Source of the DNA: Bacteroidales bacterium | GTDB taxonomy: Bacteria; Bacteroidota; Bacteroidia; Bacteroidales; UBA3824 | DNA length: 41,771 nucleotides | Reading direction: 5' to 3' | Assembly: GCA_017960885.1 (NCBI GenBank) | Contig: JAGCYI010000133.1 | Span: 1-41,771 of the forward strand | Translations under genes and position numbers: made by a program | The notes under the pieces: generated by a model | Seen by the model: the letters and a program-made list of their open reading frames with translations, nothing else | Told to the model about the DNA's origin: nothing | The model's database searches: none | Part shown: positions 1 to 8,470 of the stretch, in pieces | Layout: each line of letters starts with the position of its first letter | How positions within the stretch are numbered: the stretch's first letter is position 1

Positions 1-249
1 CATTACAAACGCCAAAACCATATTGATAGTTTTTGCAGTTTTGCCGCCGTAAATCACAAGTAGAATGCCAATTACGGGAATCAAATACGAAATAGACATC
101 ATAAAAGCAATCATACCCGTAGAAGTCGGAGGTTGCATTGCTGCGATGCTTTCGCCCCAAAATGCGGGCATAGCGTCGGTGATAGTGTGTGCAAGGAATC
201 CACAGATTGTGAGAATCCAAAAAACGATGATTTTATGTTTTCTTTCCAT
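1..249 (-). CDS. Small membrane protein, C-terminus cut off by the window edge
   Basis: A minus-strand reading frame starts at the ATG at 249 and stays open for 83 codons to the window edge. It begins MERKHKIIVFWIL, has a hydrophobic segment at about residues 7-22 and another at about 48-68, and contains a TDAMPAFWGE stretch between them. It starts 18 bases after the stop of the outer-membrane barrel gene upstream, so it is probably the fourth gene of the same operon as the RND exporter. I do not recognise the family. With two membrane spans visible and the rest missing, it could be a short accessory inner-membrane protein or the start of a larger transporter. Confidence 0.6.
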   Translation of the reverse strand, partial: MERKHKIIVFWILTICGFLAHTITDAMPAFWGESIAAMQPPTSTGMIAFMMSISYLIPVIGILLVIYGGKTAKTINMVLAFVM

Positions 250-267
250 TTTTATAAAATTTTACAG

Positions 268-1494
268 TTAAAAACTCATTTTAATTTTGGCAAAAATCTC
301 GGTATTTTTGTCGTACATTTTAAATGTTCCTTTGTCGGCGTTGAAATAATCAAAACCGAGCGAGATATGCATCATATCGTTGACGGCATAGTCGAACGTT
401 GTTCGGTCGTAAACTCCGCCGTTGGTTACGTCGATATAGGCAAAGGTGTTGATATTTAGCGTATTGCGAAACAAATCTTTTGAAACTCTGACTGTTGCCG
501 TACCAGAATTGCGATAACCATTGATAACCGCTTCGTCAAAACTTGCTATATATTTGTGTGCATACTGAAAACTGAGATTCCAATCACCTCCGGGATAAAC
601 GTCGATGCCGAGAAGGGCATTGGAAGTGTTTTTTGATACGGGAGCAACATTAACCACAGGTTGTTGAGCCTCATTGAAATACTCGGCAAATTCGCCACGG
701 AAAACAAACTTGCCAAGCGGAAGAGAAAAATCAAAACCCGTCATCGTCATACGCTCGTGCTGCGGAATTGCAATAAGTTTCTCATTTGGTGAAAGATAAA
801 GAATTGAATAAACAGGCATTTTGTTGTAGGTTCGCAATGCGCAAACAGAAAAATCTACTCCGCTAAGAAACCACGAGAGGCGACCGCCAAACTCCATATT
901 CTCAATCTTGAAATCAGGTTTTTCGTCAGCAATAATTGAATCGTTGCCAGTGATTGAGATTGCCCACGGATTGCGGACATCTATTGGCAAATCAAATGTT
1001 TCAATTACTGGAACTGCCAATGCCTCAGCCGAAAACGAATTTTTTGAAAACTTCAAACGCAAAGCGTTTTCGGGAATGCGAATGTCGTCGTAATCCTGTG
1101 CAAGAAACTCGCTGTAATCCATCGGCGACACCAAATCGGTAAGGCGCAACGCATCTGCAACTCCCCAAGTGATAATCTGTCGTCCAGCACGGAGTTCAAA
1201 ACCACCAAAAGTCTGAGAAACAAACAGTTCACGGATTTTAAAACCTGAATAATCGCTAATGAGCGAATTATAAACAGCGTTCGCCGAAAAGAAAAGTTCT
1301 GTGTGGTTTTTCTGCAAAGAAAGTTCACCCCTCAGTCTTGTTCGCGACGACATCCAATCATTTGGTTTATCGCACCTTACGGCGTGATATGAATCGGCAA
1401 AACCCTTAATTTTTATTTTGAAATCTCCGTCGCCGTCTTGTGCAAACGCTGCGACGGAGAATATCATTGAAAGACAGAAAAAAAGTACTTTCAT
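268..1494 (-). CDS. Outer-membrane beta-barrel protein (DUF1302-like) of an RND export operon
   Basis: The 408-residue product has a signal peptide (MKVLFFCLSMIFSVAAFAQ) followed by alternating amphipathic strands and a C-terminus ending in an aromatic residue (IFAKIKMSF), as in outer-membrane barrels. A conserved-looking block, RAGRQIITWGVADALRLTD, at about residues 100-118 resembles the DUF1302/alginate-export-like barrels that travel with MMPL exporters and LolA-like proteins. Only one base separates its ATG from the stop of the LolA-like gene, so the two are almost certainly co-transcribed. The likely job is the outer-membrane exit or acceptor for a hydrophobic compound moved by the RND pump; the substrate is unknown. 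The barrel call is firm and the family name is moderate. Confidence 0.7.
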   Translation of the reverse strand: MKVLFFCLSMIFSVAAFAQDGDGDFKIKIKGFADSYHAVRCDKPNDWMSSRTRLRGELSLQKNHTELFFSANAVYNSLISDYSGFKIRELFVSQTFGGFELRAGRQIITWGVADALRLTDLVSPMDYSEFLAQDYDDIRIPENALRLKFSKNSFSAEALAVPVIETFDLPIDVRNPWAISITGNDSIIADEKPDFKIENMEFGGRLSWFLSGVDFSVCALRTYNKMPVYSILYLSPNEKLIAIPQHERMTMTGFDFSLPLGKFVFRGEFAEYFNEAQQPVVNVAPVSKNTSNALLGIDVYPGGDWNLSFQYAHKYIASFDEAVINGYRNSGTATVRVSKDLFRNTLNINTFAYIDVTNGGVYDRTTFDYAVNDMMHISLGFDYFNADKGTFKMYDKNTEIFAKIKMSF

Positions 1495-1495
1495 T

Positions 1496-2269
1496 TTACA
1501 AACCTTTTTCTAATTTTGACACTGTAAACAAATCTGCATCAATTTTCAAATTATATTTAATATCAGAAAAAGTAAGAACGGTTTTATGCTTAGTCTGAAC
1601 GTTTTCCATCACCATTTTGCCGCGAGTCCAAAAACCTTGAACTTGCTTTATATCGCTGATATTCAGCACACGATGAAGTTTACCAAGTTTGTCGTAATAC
1701 TCCACTTTCACACCCATAAAACAATCTTTGCGAATCCACGAAATGCGTTTTGAATATATTTCTCGTTTATCCTTGGGAACAGATTCAACCACATAACATT
1801 CTTTACCATCGATTGTTTCCATTCTTAAAAACTTGTGATCGTCTTCATCGATGTTGCGGTCGCCCATATCGTCGTAAGTGAAGTCAGTACCCATAAAATA
1901 GTCTGTTTTAGAGGAACTTCCGCTGATACGGCGGGTCTTTTTGAGGGCGGGCATATAGAGCCATTTGTCGTCGTCCTTGCCAATTTCGTCGTAGTTCCAA
2001 GTGAGGAAACCTGTGCCCTTAACGTCGCCGGGATAGGTGAAAAACATCATTGTCTTGGTGTCCTCACCAATGTCCATAGCCCAAGATTCCACCTTGCGCT
2101 CACGTTTTGAGCCGTTGGCTTTTTCCAAAACCAAATCTAATTTTGAATAGCGGGTGTCGCCATCGGGATTATCCTTTACTTTTTTAATAATGTCTCTACC
2201 TGAAAGTGATTGAGCATCAACCGAAAACGCAGTAAACAAAACTGCAATTGCTAACATTAATTTTTTCAT
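1496..2269 (-). CDS. Outer membrane lipoprotein-sorting protein (LolA-like periplasmic carrier)
   Basis: The 257-residue product has a signal peptide ([20 protein letters not shown]) and then a single LolA/LolB-like half-barrel domain. Seen motifs include [16 protein letters not shown] near the N-terminus, a central [19 protein letters not shown] segment and [14 protein letters not shown], all typical of the family annotated 'outer membrane lipoprotein-sorting protein' next to MMPL exporters. Known LolA-like folds carry acyl chains across the periplasm, and the neighbours (RND pump before, barrel after) fit a three-part lipid or hydrophobic-compound export route. It is not the housekeeping LolA, whose sequence and context differ. 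The gene starts 35 bases after the pump gene ends. Confidence 0.82.
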   Translation of the reverse strand: MKKLMLAIAVLFTAFSVDAQSLSGRDIIKKVKDNPDGDTRYSKLDLVLEKANGSKRERKVESWAMDIGEDTKTMMFFTYPGDVKGTGFLTWNYDEIGKDDDKWLYMPALKKTRRISGSSSKTDYFMGTDFTYDDMGDRNIDEDDHKFLRMETIDGKECYVVESVPKDKREIYSKRISWIRKDCFMGVKVEYYDKLGKLHRVLNISDIKQVQGFWTRGKMVMENVQTKHKTVLTFSDIKYNLKIDADLFTVSKLEKGL

Positions 2270-2288
2270 CTCTATATGGTTTTTTGTT

Positions 2289-2328
2289 AATTACGAATTA
2301 TGAATTATGAATTATGAATTGTCAATTC
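2289..2328 (-). repeat. Heptamer array (AATTCAT type) over the 3' end of the RND gene
   Basis: Read on the coding (minus) strand, this segment is a run of 7-base units of the AATTCAT/AATTCGT type, about five in a row with minor changes. It overlaps the end of the exporter gene, encoding its last residues (LTIHNS) and the TAA stop. The same unit in the same orientation relative to transcription follows the porin gene at 9804 and, as AATGCAT, the imelysin gene at 11068. Confidence 0.75.
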
Positions 2329-4671
2329 TTCTTCTTTTCCAAACACATTCAACAGTTTAAACAATGCAGGTGTGATGAACAAATCTGCCAAAAGTGCCGA
2401 CAACAAACCTGCTACTGCGAGAGTGCCGAAGTGTGCGAACTGTATTGCGTCCGAAACCGAGAAACCAAGGAAAGTGGCTGATATAATGAATGTTGTCATC
2501 ACAATAGCCAATCCCGCTACACGGAAAGTTGCTTTTACACAATGCTTGTAATTTCTTTCTCGGTTAAATTCAAGATGAGCGTGATTTACAAAATGAATGG
2601 TGTCGTCGACCGCAAGACCAAGAATCATAGGAATGATACAAGCGGTCATCATATCGAGCGGATAACCGAGCCAACCCATTAATCCACCGACAAATACAGC
2701 GGGCGCAAGGTTTGGAATCATTCCTATCAATCCAAGGCGGATATTTCCAAAAACTATCATCAAAAGCACACCGATAATCAAAGCCGAAAGAATCATCGAC
2801 ATCATCTGTCCACGTGTTAGATATTGCTGCATAACAGTGAATTGCGGCAAGTTTCCAACCACCGAAACCGCAGCATTTGGAAACAACTCTTTGGCTCGAT
2901 CTTGAAGGCGGTTCATCTCAATTTCAATTTCATTAGAATTATAGTTTGAAATTTCGATTTGCAACCTCAAACGGCGGTATTCATAATCCATCCAATATTC
3001 TGATTCGGAACCACCTGCATTTTCGTAAAGAAGAAGCAACTGAGCCACAGCCTCATTGTTGTTTGGAACGTGATAAAACGCTGTATCATTGCTGTTTAAA
3101 GTGCAATTCATATCCTTAATAATATCCAAAACCGACGAATGTCGTTTTGTAAGCGGATAGTTTTCAACCTCGTGTTCAAGAGTTTCAAGTTTAATGAGGT
3201 TTTCAGGATTTTTGGCATCACCCTCCTCGGGCAAAACCACCATTAAATCATACGAATACATAGTGCCAAGTTCGGTATCGCAAAGTTCAAGAAAATTGCG
3301 TACATATTCTACCTTTCTGCCCATAGAGCGTTCAACATCAAAAGCAGGTTCAATCCAACTTACGCCAACAGCGCAAAATACTGTTATTATTGTAGATATA
3401 ACAATAATTTTCTTAGAATGTGAAAGCACAAATTCGCCAAAACGTTCAAAGAAATTAGCCGAACGACCCTCAAACGAAGTGTTGAACTCCTTGTCGGCGG
3501 CGGTACGGTGACCAAGCGAAAGCAGTACAGGGGAAATCACAAGAATGGAAACCAACACCGAAGTGATTGCTAATGCGGAATTTATGCCCATCGCCTTCAT
3601 CGGAACAATGTTCATAGCAAGGAAAGTCATCATAGCGGCAATTGTGGTGATGCCCGAAAAAATCACAGGCCAAGCGGTTTCGGCAATAGCGTCGATGGCG
3701 GCTTGCTTGCGGTCGTGAAGTTTGAGCAATTGCGCCCGGAAGAAACTGTAAACGTGTATGTTATAAGCAATTGCCACGGCAAAAGCCAACATCACTGTTA
3801 TCATCGTGGTACTCATATCAAGGTAGAGACCCAGCCAACCGATTATGCCCATCGCTATAATCAAAGCAAAAATCGAAGTTAAAATCGGAATCACAACGCC
3901 ACGCAACGACCTTGTAACCAACGCCATAACTATCAGCGCAACAATAATTGCAATCATCATCAGTCGCGACATCTCTTGCTTGATATACTGCGCCTTGGCG
4001 TAATTCATATACGGCATACCTGCAATTTTAGGGTTGAGCGGCTTGTATTTATCTTTAAAACAGATATTTATAGCCTCTCGACCCGTTTGATTTTCAGGTG
4101 CTTCAAGTCCCTCGGCACGCCAAACACTGTCGGCAGGATAAGGGCGGAGTTTTACCAAAATCCACGACATTGTGCCATCCTTGCTTACAAGTATTTTCGA
4201 CACATACTCCTTGCTGTAAGCCTTGGCGCGAATAGAATCGAGCCCCTCTTTTGTGTCGGGAATTTCCTCAGGCACAATCTGTTGGAGTTCCATACCTTCG
4301 TCGGTACCCACCATAAATTCAAGGTCGGTGAGCGAGGTGATTTTTTCGGAATAAGCAAGACTGTCCATAAGTTCGTTGCTTAGTTCGCGCACAAGTTCGA
4401 GAGTAGGCTTGTTAAAAAGGCCGTCCTTATTTTCCACAAGCACAGCCACATAATAGTCGTTGCCAAAAATGCTCTTAAACTCATCGGTTTTAAGCAGCAT
4501 CGGGTCGTCCTTAACAAAATAGGTGTCGAACGATGTTTCAAAGTAGATACGTTTGAGTCCCGCCACAGAAAAAACAAGCAAGGCTACAAACAAAACCAAC
4601 ACCATTAAACGATGATTTACAACAAATTGTCCAAATAACCGGAATTTTGAGTTTATCTTTTCGATGTTCAT
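2305..4671 (-). CDS. RND superfamily exporter, MMPL / hydrophobe-exporter type
   Basis: The 788-residue inner-membrane protein shows the RND duplication: a first membrane segment at about residues 20-40, a large periplasmic domain (about 45-230), five or six hydrophobic segments (about 235-395), then the same pattern again (membrane segment near 420, periplasmic loop, helices from about 620 to the end). The second half carries GLAVDDTIHF (about residue 688), the acidic pair expected for proton relay in MMPL proteins. The matching position of the first half reads AVAIAYNIHVY, without an acidic residue. Hydrophobe-exporter RND proteins move lipids, hopanoids or similar molecules from the inner membrane, and the LolA-like and barrel genes downstream fit that. 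It is first in its operon and begins 60 bases downstream of a 13-base palindrome. Confidence 0.85.
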   Translation of the reverse strand: MNIEKINSKFRLFGQFVVNHRLMVLVLFVALLVFSVAGLKRIYFETSFDTYFVKDDPMLLKTDEFKSIFGNDYYVAVLVENKDGLFNKPTLELVRELSNELMDSLAYSEKITSLTDLEFMVGTDEGMELQQIVPEEIPDTKEGLDSIRAKAYSKEYVSKILVSKDGTMSWILVKLRPYPADSVWRAEGLEAPENQTGREAINICFKDKYKPLNPKIAGMPYMNYAKAQYIKQEMSRLMMIAIIVALIVMALVTRSLRGVVIPILTSIFALIIAMGIIGWLGLYLDMSTTMITVMLAFAVAIAYNIHVYSFFRAQLLKLHDRKQAAIDAIAETAWPVIFSGITTIAAMMTFLAMNIVPMKAMGINSALAITSVLVSILVISPVLLSLGHRTAADKEFNTSFEGRSANFFERFGEFVLSHSKKIIVISTIITVFCAVGVSWIEPAFDVERSMGRKVEYVRNFLELCDTELGTMYSYDLMVVLPEEGDAKNPENLIKLETLEHEVENYPLTKRHSSVLDIIKDMNCTLNSNDTAFYHVPNNNEAVAQLLLLYENAGGSESEYWMDYEYRRLRLQIEISNYNSNEIEIEMNRLQDRAKELFPNAAVSVVGNLPQFTVMQQYLTRGQMMSMILSALIIGVLLMIVFGNIRLGLIGMIPNLAPAVFVGGLMGWLGYPLDMMTACIIPMILGLAVDDTIHFVNHAHLEFNRERNYKHCVKATFRVAGLAIVMTTFIISATFLGFSVSDAIQFAHFGTLAVAGLLSALLADLFITPALFKLLNVFGKEEELTIHNS

Positions 4672-4731
4672 ATTATTTTAAGTTTTTTTTGTTAATTACT
4701 ATTCAGTTTTATCAGATTTTCTTTACAATAA

Positions 4732-4744
4732 CGAACACTGTTCG
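4732..4744. promoter_or_regulatory. Palindromic operator candidate upstream of the RND operon
   Basis: CGAACACTGTTCG is a perfect inverted repeat (6 bases, one central base, 6 bases). It lies about 60 bases upstream of the exporter start and is the clearest dyad in the interval. TetR-family repressors often control RND exporter operons through sites of this kind, so an operator is plausible. No cognate regulator is in the window. Confidence 0.4.
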
Positions 4745-4757
4745 GCAACTTGTTTTT

Positions 4758-4785
4758 AAAAAGGACGTGCGCTTAAACACGTCCT
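4758..4785 (-). terminator. Rho-independent terminator of the TonB receptor - DUF4374 operon
   Basis: An 8-base inverted repeat (aggacgtg / cacgtcct, arms 4762-4769 and 4778-4785) with an 8-base loop is followed on the minus strand by a short T run. It lies after the DUF4374 gene and before the RND operon, so it most likely ends the 8307-4918 transcript. Between it and the gene end, 4786-4917 is A/T-rich and I see no convincing feature there. Confidence 0.6.
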
Positions 4786-4917
4786 AAAATAGTCACTATC
4801 ACTATTAGTGTTTTGCTTTTAAAAAATCCGTTACAAAAATATCGTGATAAAGATGTATTTGCAATACCTAATAATGGTGATTTTGATGCAGATAACAAAT
4901 ATACTTTACTATGGATA

Positions 4918-6144
4918 TTATTTAAAACTATAAAAGAACGAAGGAAATCCTTCAACTGTAACTATCTTATTTTCAACCTCTCCCGTGGTGAGGTCAACGG
5001 TAGCAAAACCGTTGTATTCGTCGTTGGCAGAGCCGTAAACCATTTTGTTGCCAAAGAGTCCCATTGCCACTCCGTGACCGTTTGAGCGGGGAAGTCCGTC
5101 GATTACTTTCACTGTTTTGTCGTAGAGGTCAACCAAAACCGCGATGCCTGTGCGGGCAATATAAGAGTTTGTGTTATTGGGGTCTAGACCTGTTGCAAAG
5201 CCGTAGGCGTACATCTTGCCGTTGCCCACGTAGCGGCACATCATTATGCAGTTGAGATAGTTGCACGGCAAACCTTCTACCTTGGTTTTGGACAAATCGA
5301 TGCAGTAAGATTCGTCAACCTCGGTTGAACCTTTTTTGAAACGGCCTATGCCGGCATTGAGTCCCGGAATGTATCCAAACGAGCCTACGCAATTGAAATA
5401 GAGGTCGCCGTTTTCGTCTTCAAAAATCGAAAGGTTGTCGATAGGGCGTGTAGGAGCGCATATTCCAAGGGTTGTGTTGCGGATTTTCTTAATAAATGTG
5501 TCGTCGGCAACATTATAAAGGGCGAACTCAATCGAAGTTTCGGCGGGCATCCATTGTGCGTTAAACTGCTCTAAGGCAACATATAAGACACCGTCGCGGA
5601 TGTACATTGCGCCCGGATATGCCGAAACGCCATCGTTGCGAAGGTTTGAAACATCGATACGCGAAATCTCGGTCATTGTCTGCGGATTAAAAACTATAAT
5701 TAAATCAAGACTTTGGCAGCAAACGTAAGCCTTTTCGGTACTTGCCTCAACTACTATTGCAGCCGAAGAATTTGCAGGCAGAGCCATCGCGCCTTTGAGT
5801 TCTAACTGACTGTCATCGTTGAGGATAAAGCGTCTGAGTTTCAATTCAGTACCACCCATATAGTCGGGAAAAACATAGATATTTCCGCTCTTGCATACAC
5901 AAGGGTACGAACCGAAACCAAGGGGAATAGCGTTGGCATTGGTGTAGTTGACGCCGCCTTCAAAAGTGCTAACTGATTGTAAATAACCACTTCCGCTGCT
6001 TCCGTCGGGGTTGGTTACTGTGGTGGAAAAAAGAATTTTGCCCGACGAACTAAGGTTGTCGTCTTTCTTAATATCGTTGTCATCATCGCAAGCGGCAAAA
6101 GAAAAAGCCACTGCTGTAATCAAAAATAAATGTTTAAGTTTCAT
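4918..6144 (-). CDS. DUF4374-like lipoprotein (beta-propeller fold) paired with a TonB receptor
   Basis: The 408-residue product has a lipoprotein signal (lipobox FAAC, then DDDND), followed by propeller-like repeats of the form 'value, unit name, strand' such as YVCCQSLDLIIVFNPQT and LYFNCVGSFG. It matches in style the DUF4374 proteins of Bacteroidota, often encoded next to TonB-dependent receptors for siderophores or other iron compounds. The run of acidic residues after the lipidated Cys resembles the Bacteroidota surface-export signal, so the protein may sit on the cell surface. It follows the receptor gene by 39 bases and should be co-transcribed. Its exact role is not established; substrate binding in partnership with the receptor is the likeliest. 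Confidence 0.65.
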   Translation of the reverse strand: MKLKHLFLITAVAFSFAACDDDNDIKKDDNLSSSGKILFSTTVTNPDGSSGSGYLQSVSTFEGGVNYTNANAIPLGFGSYPCVCKSGNIYVFPDYMGGTELKLRRFILNDDSQLELKGAMALPANSSAAIVVEASTEKAYVCCQSLDLIIVFNPQTMTEISRIDVSNLRNDGVSAYPGAMYIRDGVLYVALEQFNAQWMPAETSIEFALYNVADDTFIKKIRNTTLGICAPTRPIDNLSIFEDENGDLYFNCVGSFGYIPGLNAGIGRFKKGSTEVDESYCIDLSKTKVEGLPCNYLNCIMMCRYVGNGKMYAYGFATGLDPNNTNSYIARTGIAVLVDLYDKTVKVIDGLPRSNGHGVAMGLFGNKMVYGSANDEYNGFATVDLTTGEVENKIVTVEGFPSFFYSFK

Positions 6145-6183
6145 TGCTTTATTTAAATTATTGGTTTAATATTCTAAAAGATT

Positions 6184-8307
6184 TTATTTCATCACATAAC
6201 GGACTTTAAATCCAAAGTTTCTTCCGGGGAGCGGACGGTTTAAATCTGAATAAACGGTCTTGTCGGTGAGGTTTTTAACTTTGAAAGAGATAGTCCAAGT
6301 ATCGTTGAAAAAACTGTGTTCGATGCCGAGGTCAACAGTAAACGAAGTGGGAATTTTGCGGTCCTGATATTTGCTCATTTCAAAATCGTAGTAATATTCG
6401 TGAATGTACGAACAATCAGCGAGGAAACGGCTGTTTTGATTTTTTCCACCAAAGAGGTTTTCTTTATGAATTTCCAATCCAAAATTTGCCAAATAATAGG
6501 GAATGTTTGGCATACGTTTGTTGAAAGTGGGATTATCGGCAGAAGAGCCTGTTTCGTGTTTGCGACGGTCGCGAAGATCTTGGTAAGTAGCATTGCCATA
6601 GAGATATAGAAAAGGCAAGGCATCACCCTTGATTTCAATTTCAGCACCTTTGGTACGCACTGTTCCAAAATTAGCGTAACGAGCCATCGACGGTATCATA
6701 TCTGCCTGATAACGAATCATATCCTCTAATTGGTTGAAGAAATAATTGGCCTCTATCTCCAAAAATCCAAAATTATTGGCGCGATGATAAAGAAGACCTG
6801 CATTTAATCCGTTACAGCGTTCGGGTTTGAGGTCTGTTGCGGGCAAAATTGAGTAACCGTTGCCCACAAGTTCCTCGGCTGTGGGAATACGTACCTCGCT
6901 ACTAAACGACGCCTTTGCAAGAAGCCGTTTGGTAAATTTGTAACGCAGACTTTCGCTTCCTCCCCAATAGTTTTTTGAGATGTCAACGTTCTTGGGTTTG
7001 TTTAAATAAGTATATTCAAGTACCTTAGTATCAGACGAAAAAGTAAAATTCTTAATAGTTGTTGCGCTCATAAATTTGCTATCCATAAGCGTTAGGTCGT
7101 AAGAGAATCCGGCGGTAAAACTGCTCATTTTGCTATTGAAATTGGTCTGATAGCCGAAACTCTTGTCCATCAGGTCGTTTTCGGGATTCTGCCTTGTGTG
7201 GGTGGCGTAGAGATTGATATTAAAGGTGCTTACCTCGTTGAGAAGGTAGTTTAAATTGAGTTTTCCCACAAAATCGTGAGTTTTATTGTCGGAATCAGAC
7301 GCATAAGTTGCCTGCTCGCCGCCGTAGGAAGACACTGAGTTATAGCGGTTTCCATCCCAATCGTAGCGGTACGGAGCGGCATCGTAAAGACCGTTTGTGC
7401 CATACGAATAGGCAAAATCAAAGTCGAAGTCGAGACCGTCGGCAATAAAATCGTCGCGTTTTAAAGTGAGTGCCGTAATGCCCGCGATACTATGGTTGTA
7501 AGCCTCGCGAATATCGGTGTCAATGCCCTGAATTTCAGCGCGTGTGCCGGTAAAGACAAGTTCGATTTTAGCCTCGTCGAAATACCATCGTGTTGCTTTG
7601 ATACTTCCGCCCACCATCGCCTTTTTAAATTGGTCGTGGTCGCGTGTAACTTCACGATTTTCAAGGTTTTGAAGTTTCATTTTATAATTATTGTCGCTAT
7701 AAGTGAGCACGCCGCCCAAACCAAACTGAATACCTGTCTGCTTGTTGGTCTGCTTAAATGCCGAACTAAATTTGTGGGTGTTAAACGATGCTATCTCGTA
7801 ACTTGCGTCGAAATATACAGGCGGATATTCCTTTGTAACAACGTTTACCGCGCCGCCGAGAGCCGAACCTCCAAAACGGTATGGCACAATACCTTTATAT
7901 ACTTCGATTCGTTCAATAAGGTCGGTAGGAATATCATTAAGCGACATATAATCAGAAAGTTGCCCAACGGCAGCCTCGTCGATATAAACACCCATACGCT
8001 TACCTTCGAGTCCGCGTACAGATATGCGGGAAGCACTTCCCACGCCGCCGGTATTTCTTACTGTAATGCCCGATGTGCGTGATAGTGCGTCGTTGATGTT
8101 GGATGAAGTGCCCTCTAATTGACGTGTGTCTAAGACTGAAAGAGGCATTGTCGCCTCGCGCATTTTGCGGATTTCGTTTCGTGCGGTAACTGTTACCGTA
8201 CCTAATTCTTTGTCAGGAATAAATGTTGTAGAATCTTGATCTTGTGCAAAGAGTTTTGGAGTCATCAGTACAAATGCCGCCAAAACCGAACAACGTATTA
8301 TTTTCAT
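6184..8307 (-). CDS. TonB-dependent outer-membrane receptor, probably iron or siderophore related
   Basis: The 707-residue product has a signal peptide (MKIIRCSVLAAFVLMTPKLFAQ), a TonB-box-like segment (GTVTVTA near residue 38), a plug domain (about 45-160) with INDALSRTSGITVR, RISVRGLEGKRMGVYIDE and IERIEVYKGIVPYRFGGSALGGAVNVVTK, and a 22-strand-type barrel ending in FGFKVRYVMK. This is a CirA/FecA-like receptor rather than a SusC protein: it has no CarboxypepD-like N-terminal extension and no SusD gene follows. The DUF4374 partner, the divergent imelysin/cytochrome operon and the Fur-like site upstream point to ferric complexes or heme as cargo. Specificity cannot be read from the sequence. 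Confidence 0.9.
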   Translation of the reverse strand: MKIIRCSVLAAFVLMTPKLFAQDQDSTTFIPDKELGTVTVTARNEIRKMREATMPLSVLDTRQLEGTSSNINDALSRTSGITVRNTGGVGSASRISVRGLEGKRMGVYIDEAAVGQLSDYMSLNDIPTDLIERIEVYKGIVPYRFGGSALGGAVNVVTKEYPPVYFDASYEIASFNTHKFSSAFKQTNKQTGIQFGLGGVLTYSDNNYKMKLQNLENREVTRDHDQFKKAMVGGSIKATRWYFDEAKIELVFTGTRAEIQGIDTDIREAYNHSIAGITALTLKRDDFIADGLDFDFDFAYSYGTNGLYDAAPYRYDWDGNRYNSVSSYGGEQATYASDSDNKTHDFVGKLNLNYLLNEVSTFNINLYATHTRQNPENDLMDKSFGYQTNFNSKMSSFTAGFSYDLTLMDSKFMSATTIKNFTFSSDTKVLEYTYLNKPKNVDISKNYWGGSESLRYKFTKRLLAKASFSSEVRIPTAEELVGNGYSILPATDLKPERCNGLNAGLLYHRANNFGFLEIEANYFFNQLEDMIRYQADMIPSMARYANFGTVRTKGAEIEIKGDALPFLYLYGNATYQDLRDRRKHETGSSADNPTFNKRMPNIPYYLANFGLEIHKENLFGGKNQNSRFLADCSYIHEYYYDFEMSKYQDRKIPTSFTVDLGIEHSFFNDTWTISFKVKNLTDKTVYSDLNRPLPGRNFGFKVRYVMK

Positions 8308-8332
8308 TTCTTTTTGCTTTTAAAATTCGGCG

Positions 8333-8364
8333 CAAAATTATTTAGATGCGTTTTCGGCGGCAAT
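8333..8364 (-). promoter_or_regulatory. Bacteroidota-type promoter of the TonB receptor operon
   Basis: On the minus strand, ATTG (8364-8361) is followed after exactly 20 bases by TAATTTTG (8340-8333), matching the Bacteroidota -33/-7 pattern with TAnnTTTG. The -7 box ends 26 bases before the receptor ATG at 8307. It has the same -33 and -7 words and the same spacer length as the divergent promoter at 8413-8444. Confidence 0.7.
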
Positions 8365-8369
8365 ACCTA

Positions 8370-8380
8370 ATTATCATTAT
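8370..8380. promoter_or_regulatory. Fur-box-like operator candidate between divergent promoters
   Basis: The minus-strand reading of this site is ATAATGATAAT, identical to 11 consecutive bases of the classical 19-base Fur consensus. It sits in the 48-base gap between the two -33 elements, close to that of the receptor promoter. Control of both arms by iron through Fur is inferred. The second half of the palindrome is poor and Bacteroidota Fur sites are not well known to me. Confidence 0.45.
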
Positions 8381-8412
8381 TCGGGCGGAAATAAAATTAC
8401 CTACTTTTGGTG

Positions 8413-8444
8413 ATTGCCCGTTTTTTTACCTAGAAATAATTTTG
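8413..8444 (+). promoter_or_regulatory. Bacteroidota-type promoter of the porin - imelysin - cytochrome operon
   Basis: ATTG (8413-8416), a 20-base spacer and TAATTTTG (8437-8444) fit the Bacteroidota consensus. The box ends 26 bases before the porin ATG at 8471. It has the same elements and geometry as the receptor promoter on the opposite strand. Confidence 0.72.
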
Positions 8445-8470
8445 CAGCGTAAAAAATTTTTTAAAACACA

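Noticed and set aside
4732..4744. LexA (SOS) box of the CGAAC...GTTCG type
   Set aside because: The gap between the half-sites is 3 bases instead of 4, and the genes controlled are not SOS genes.
4813..4917. Short plus-strand reading frame downstream of the DUF4374 gene
   Set aside because: It runs into the antisense of that gene, has no promoter or recognisable domain, and most of its length is an antisense shadow.
7492..8082. 196-codon open frame antisense to the TonB receptor
   Set aside because: The receptor frame on the other strand has clear plug motifs; the antisense frame shows no domain or promoter.
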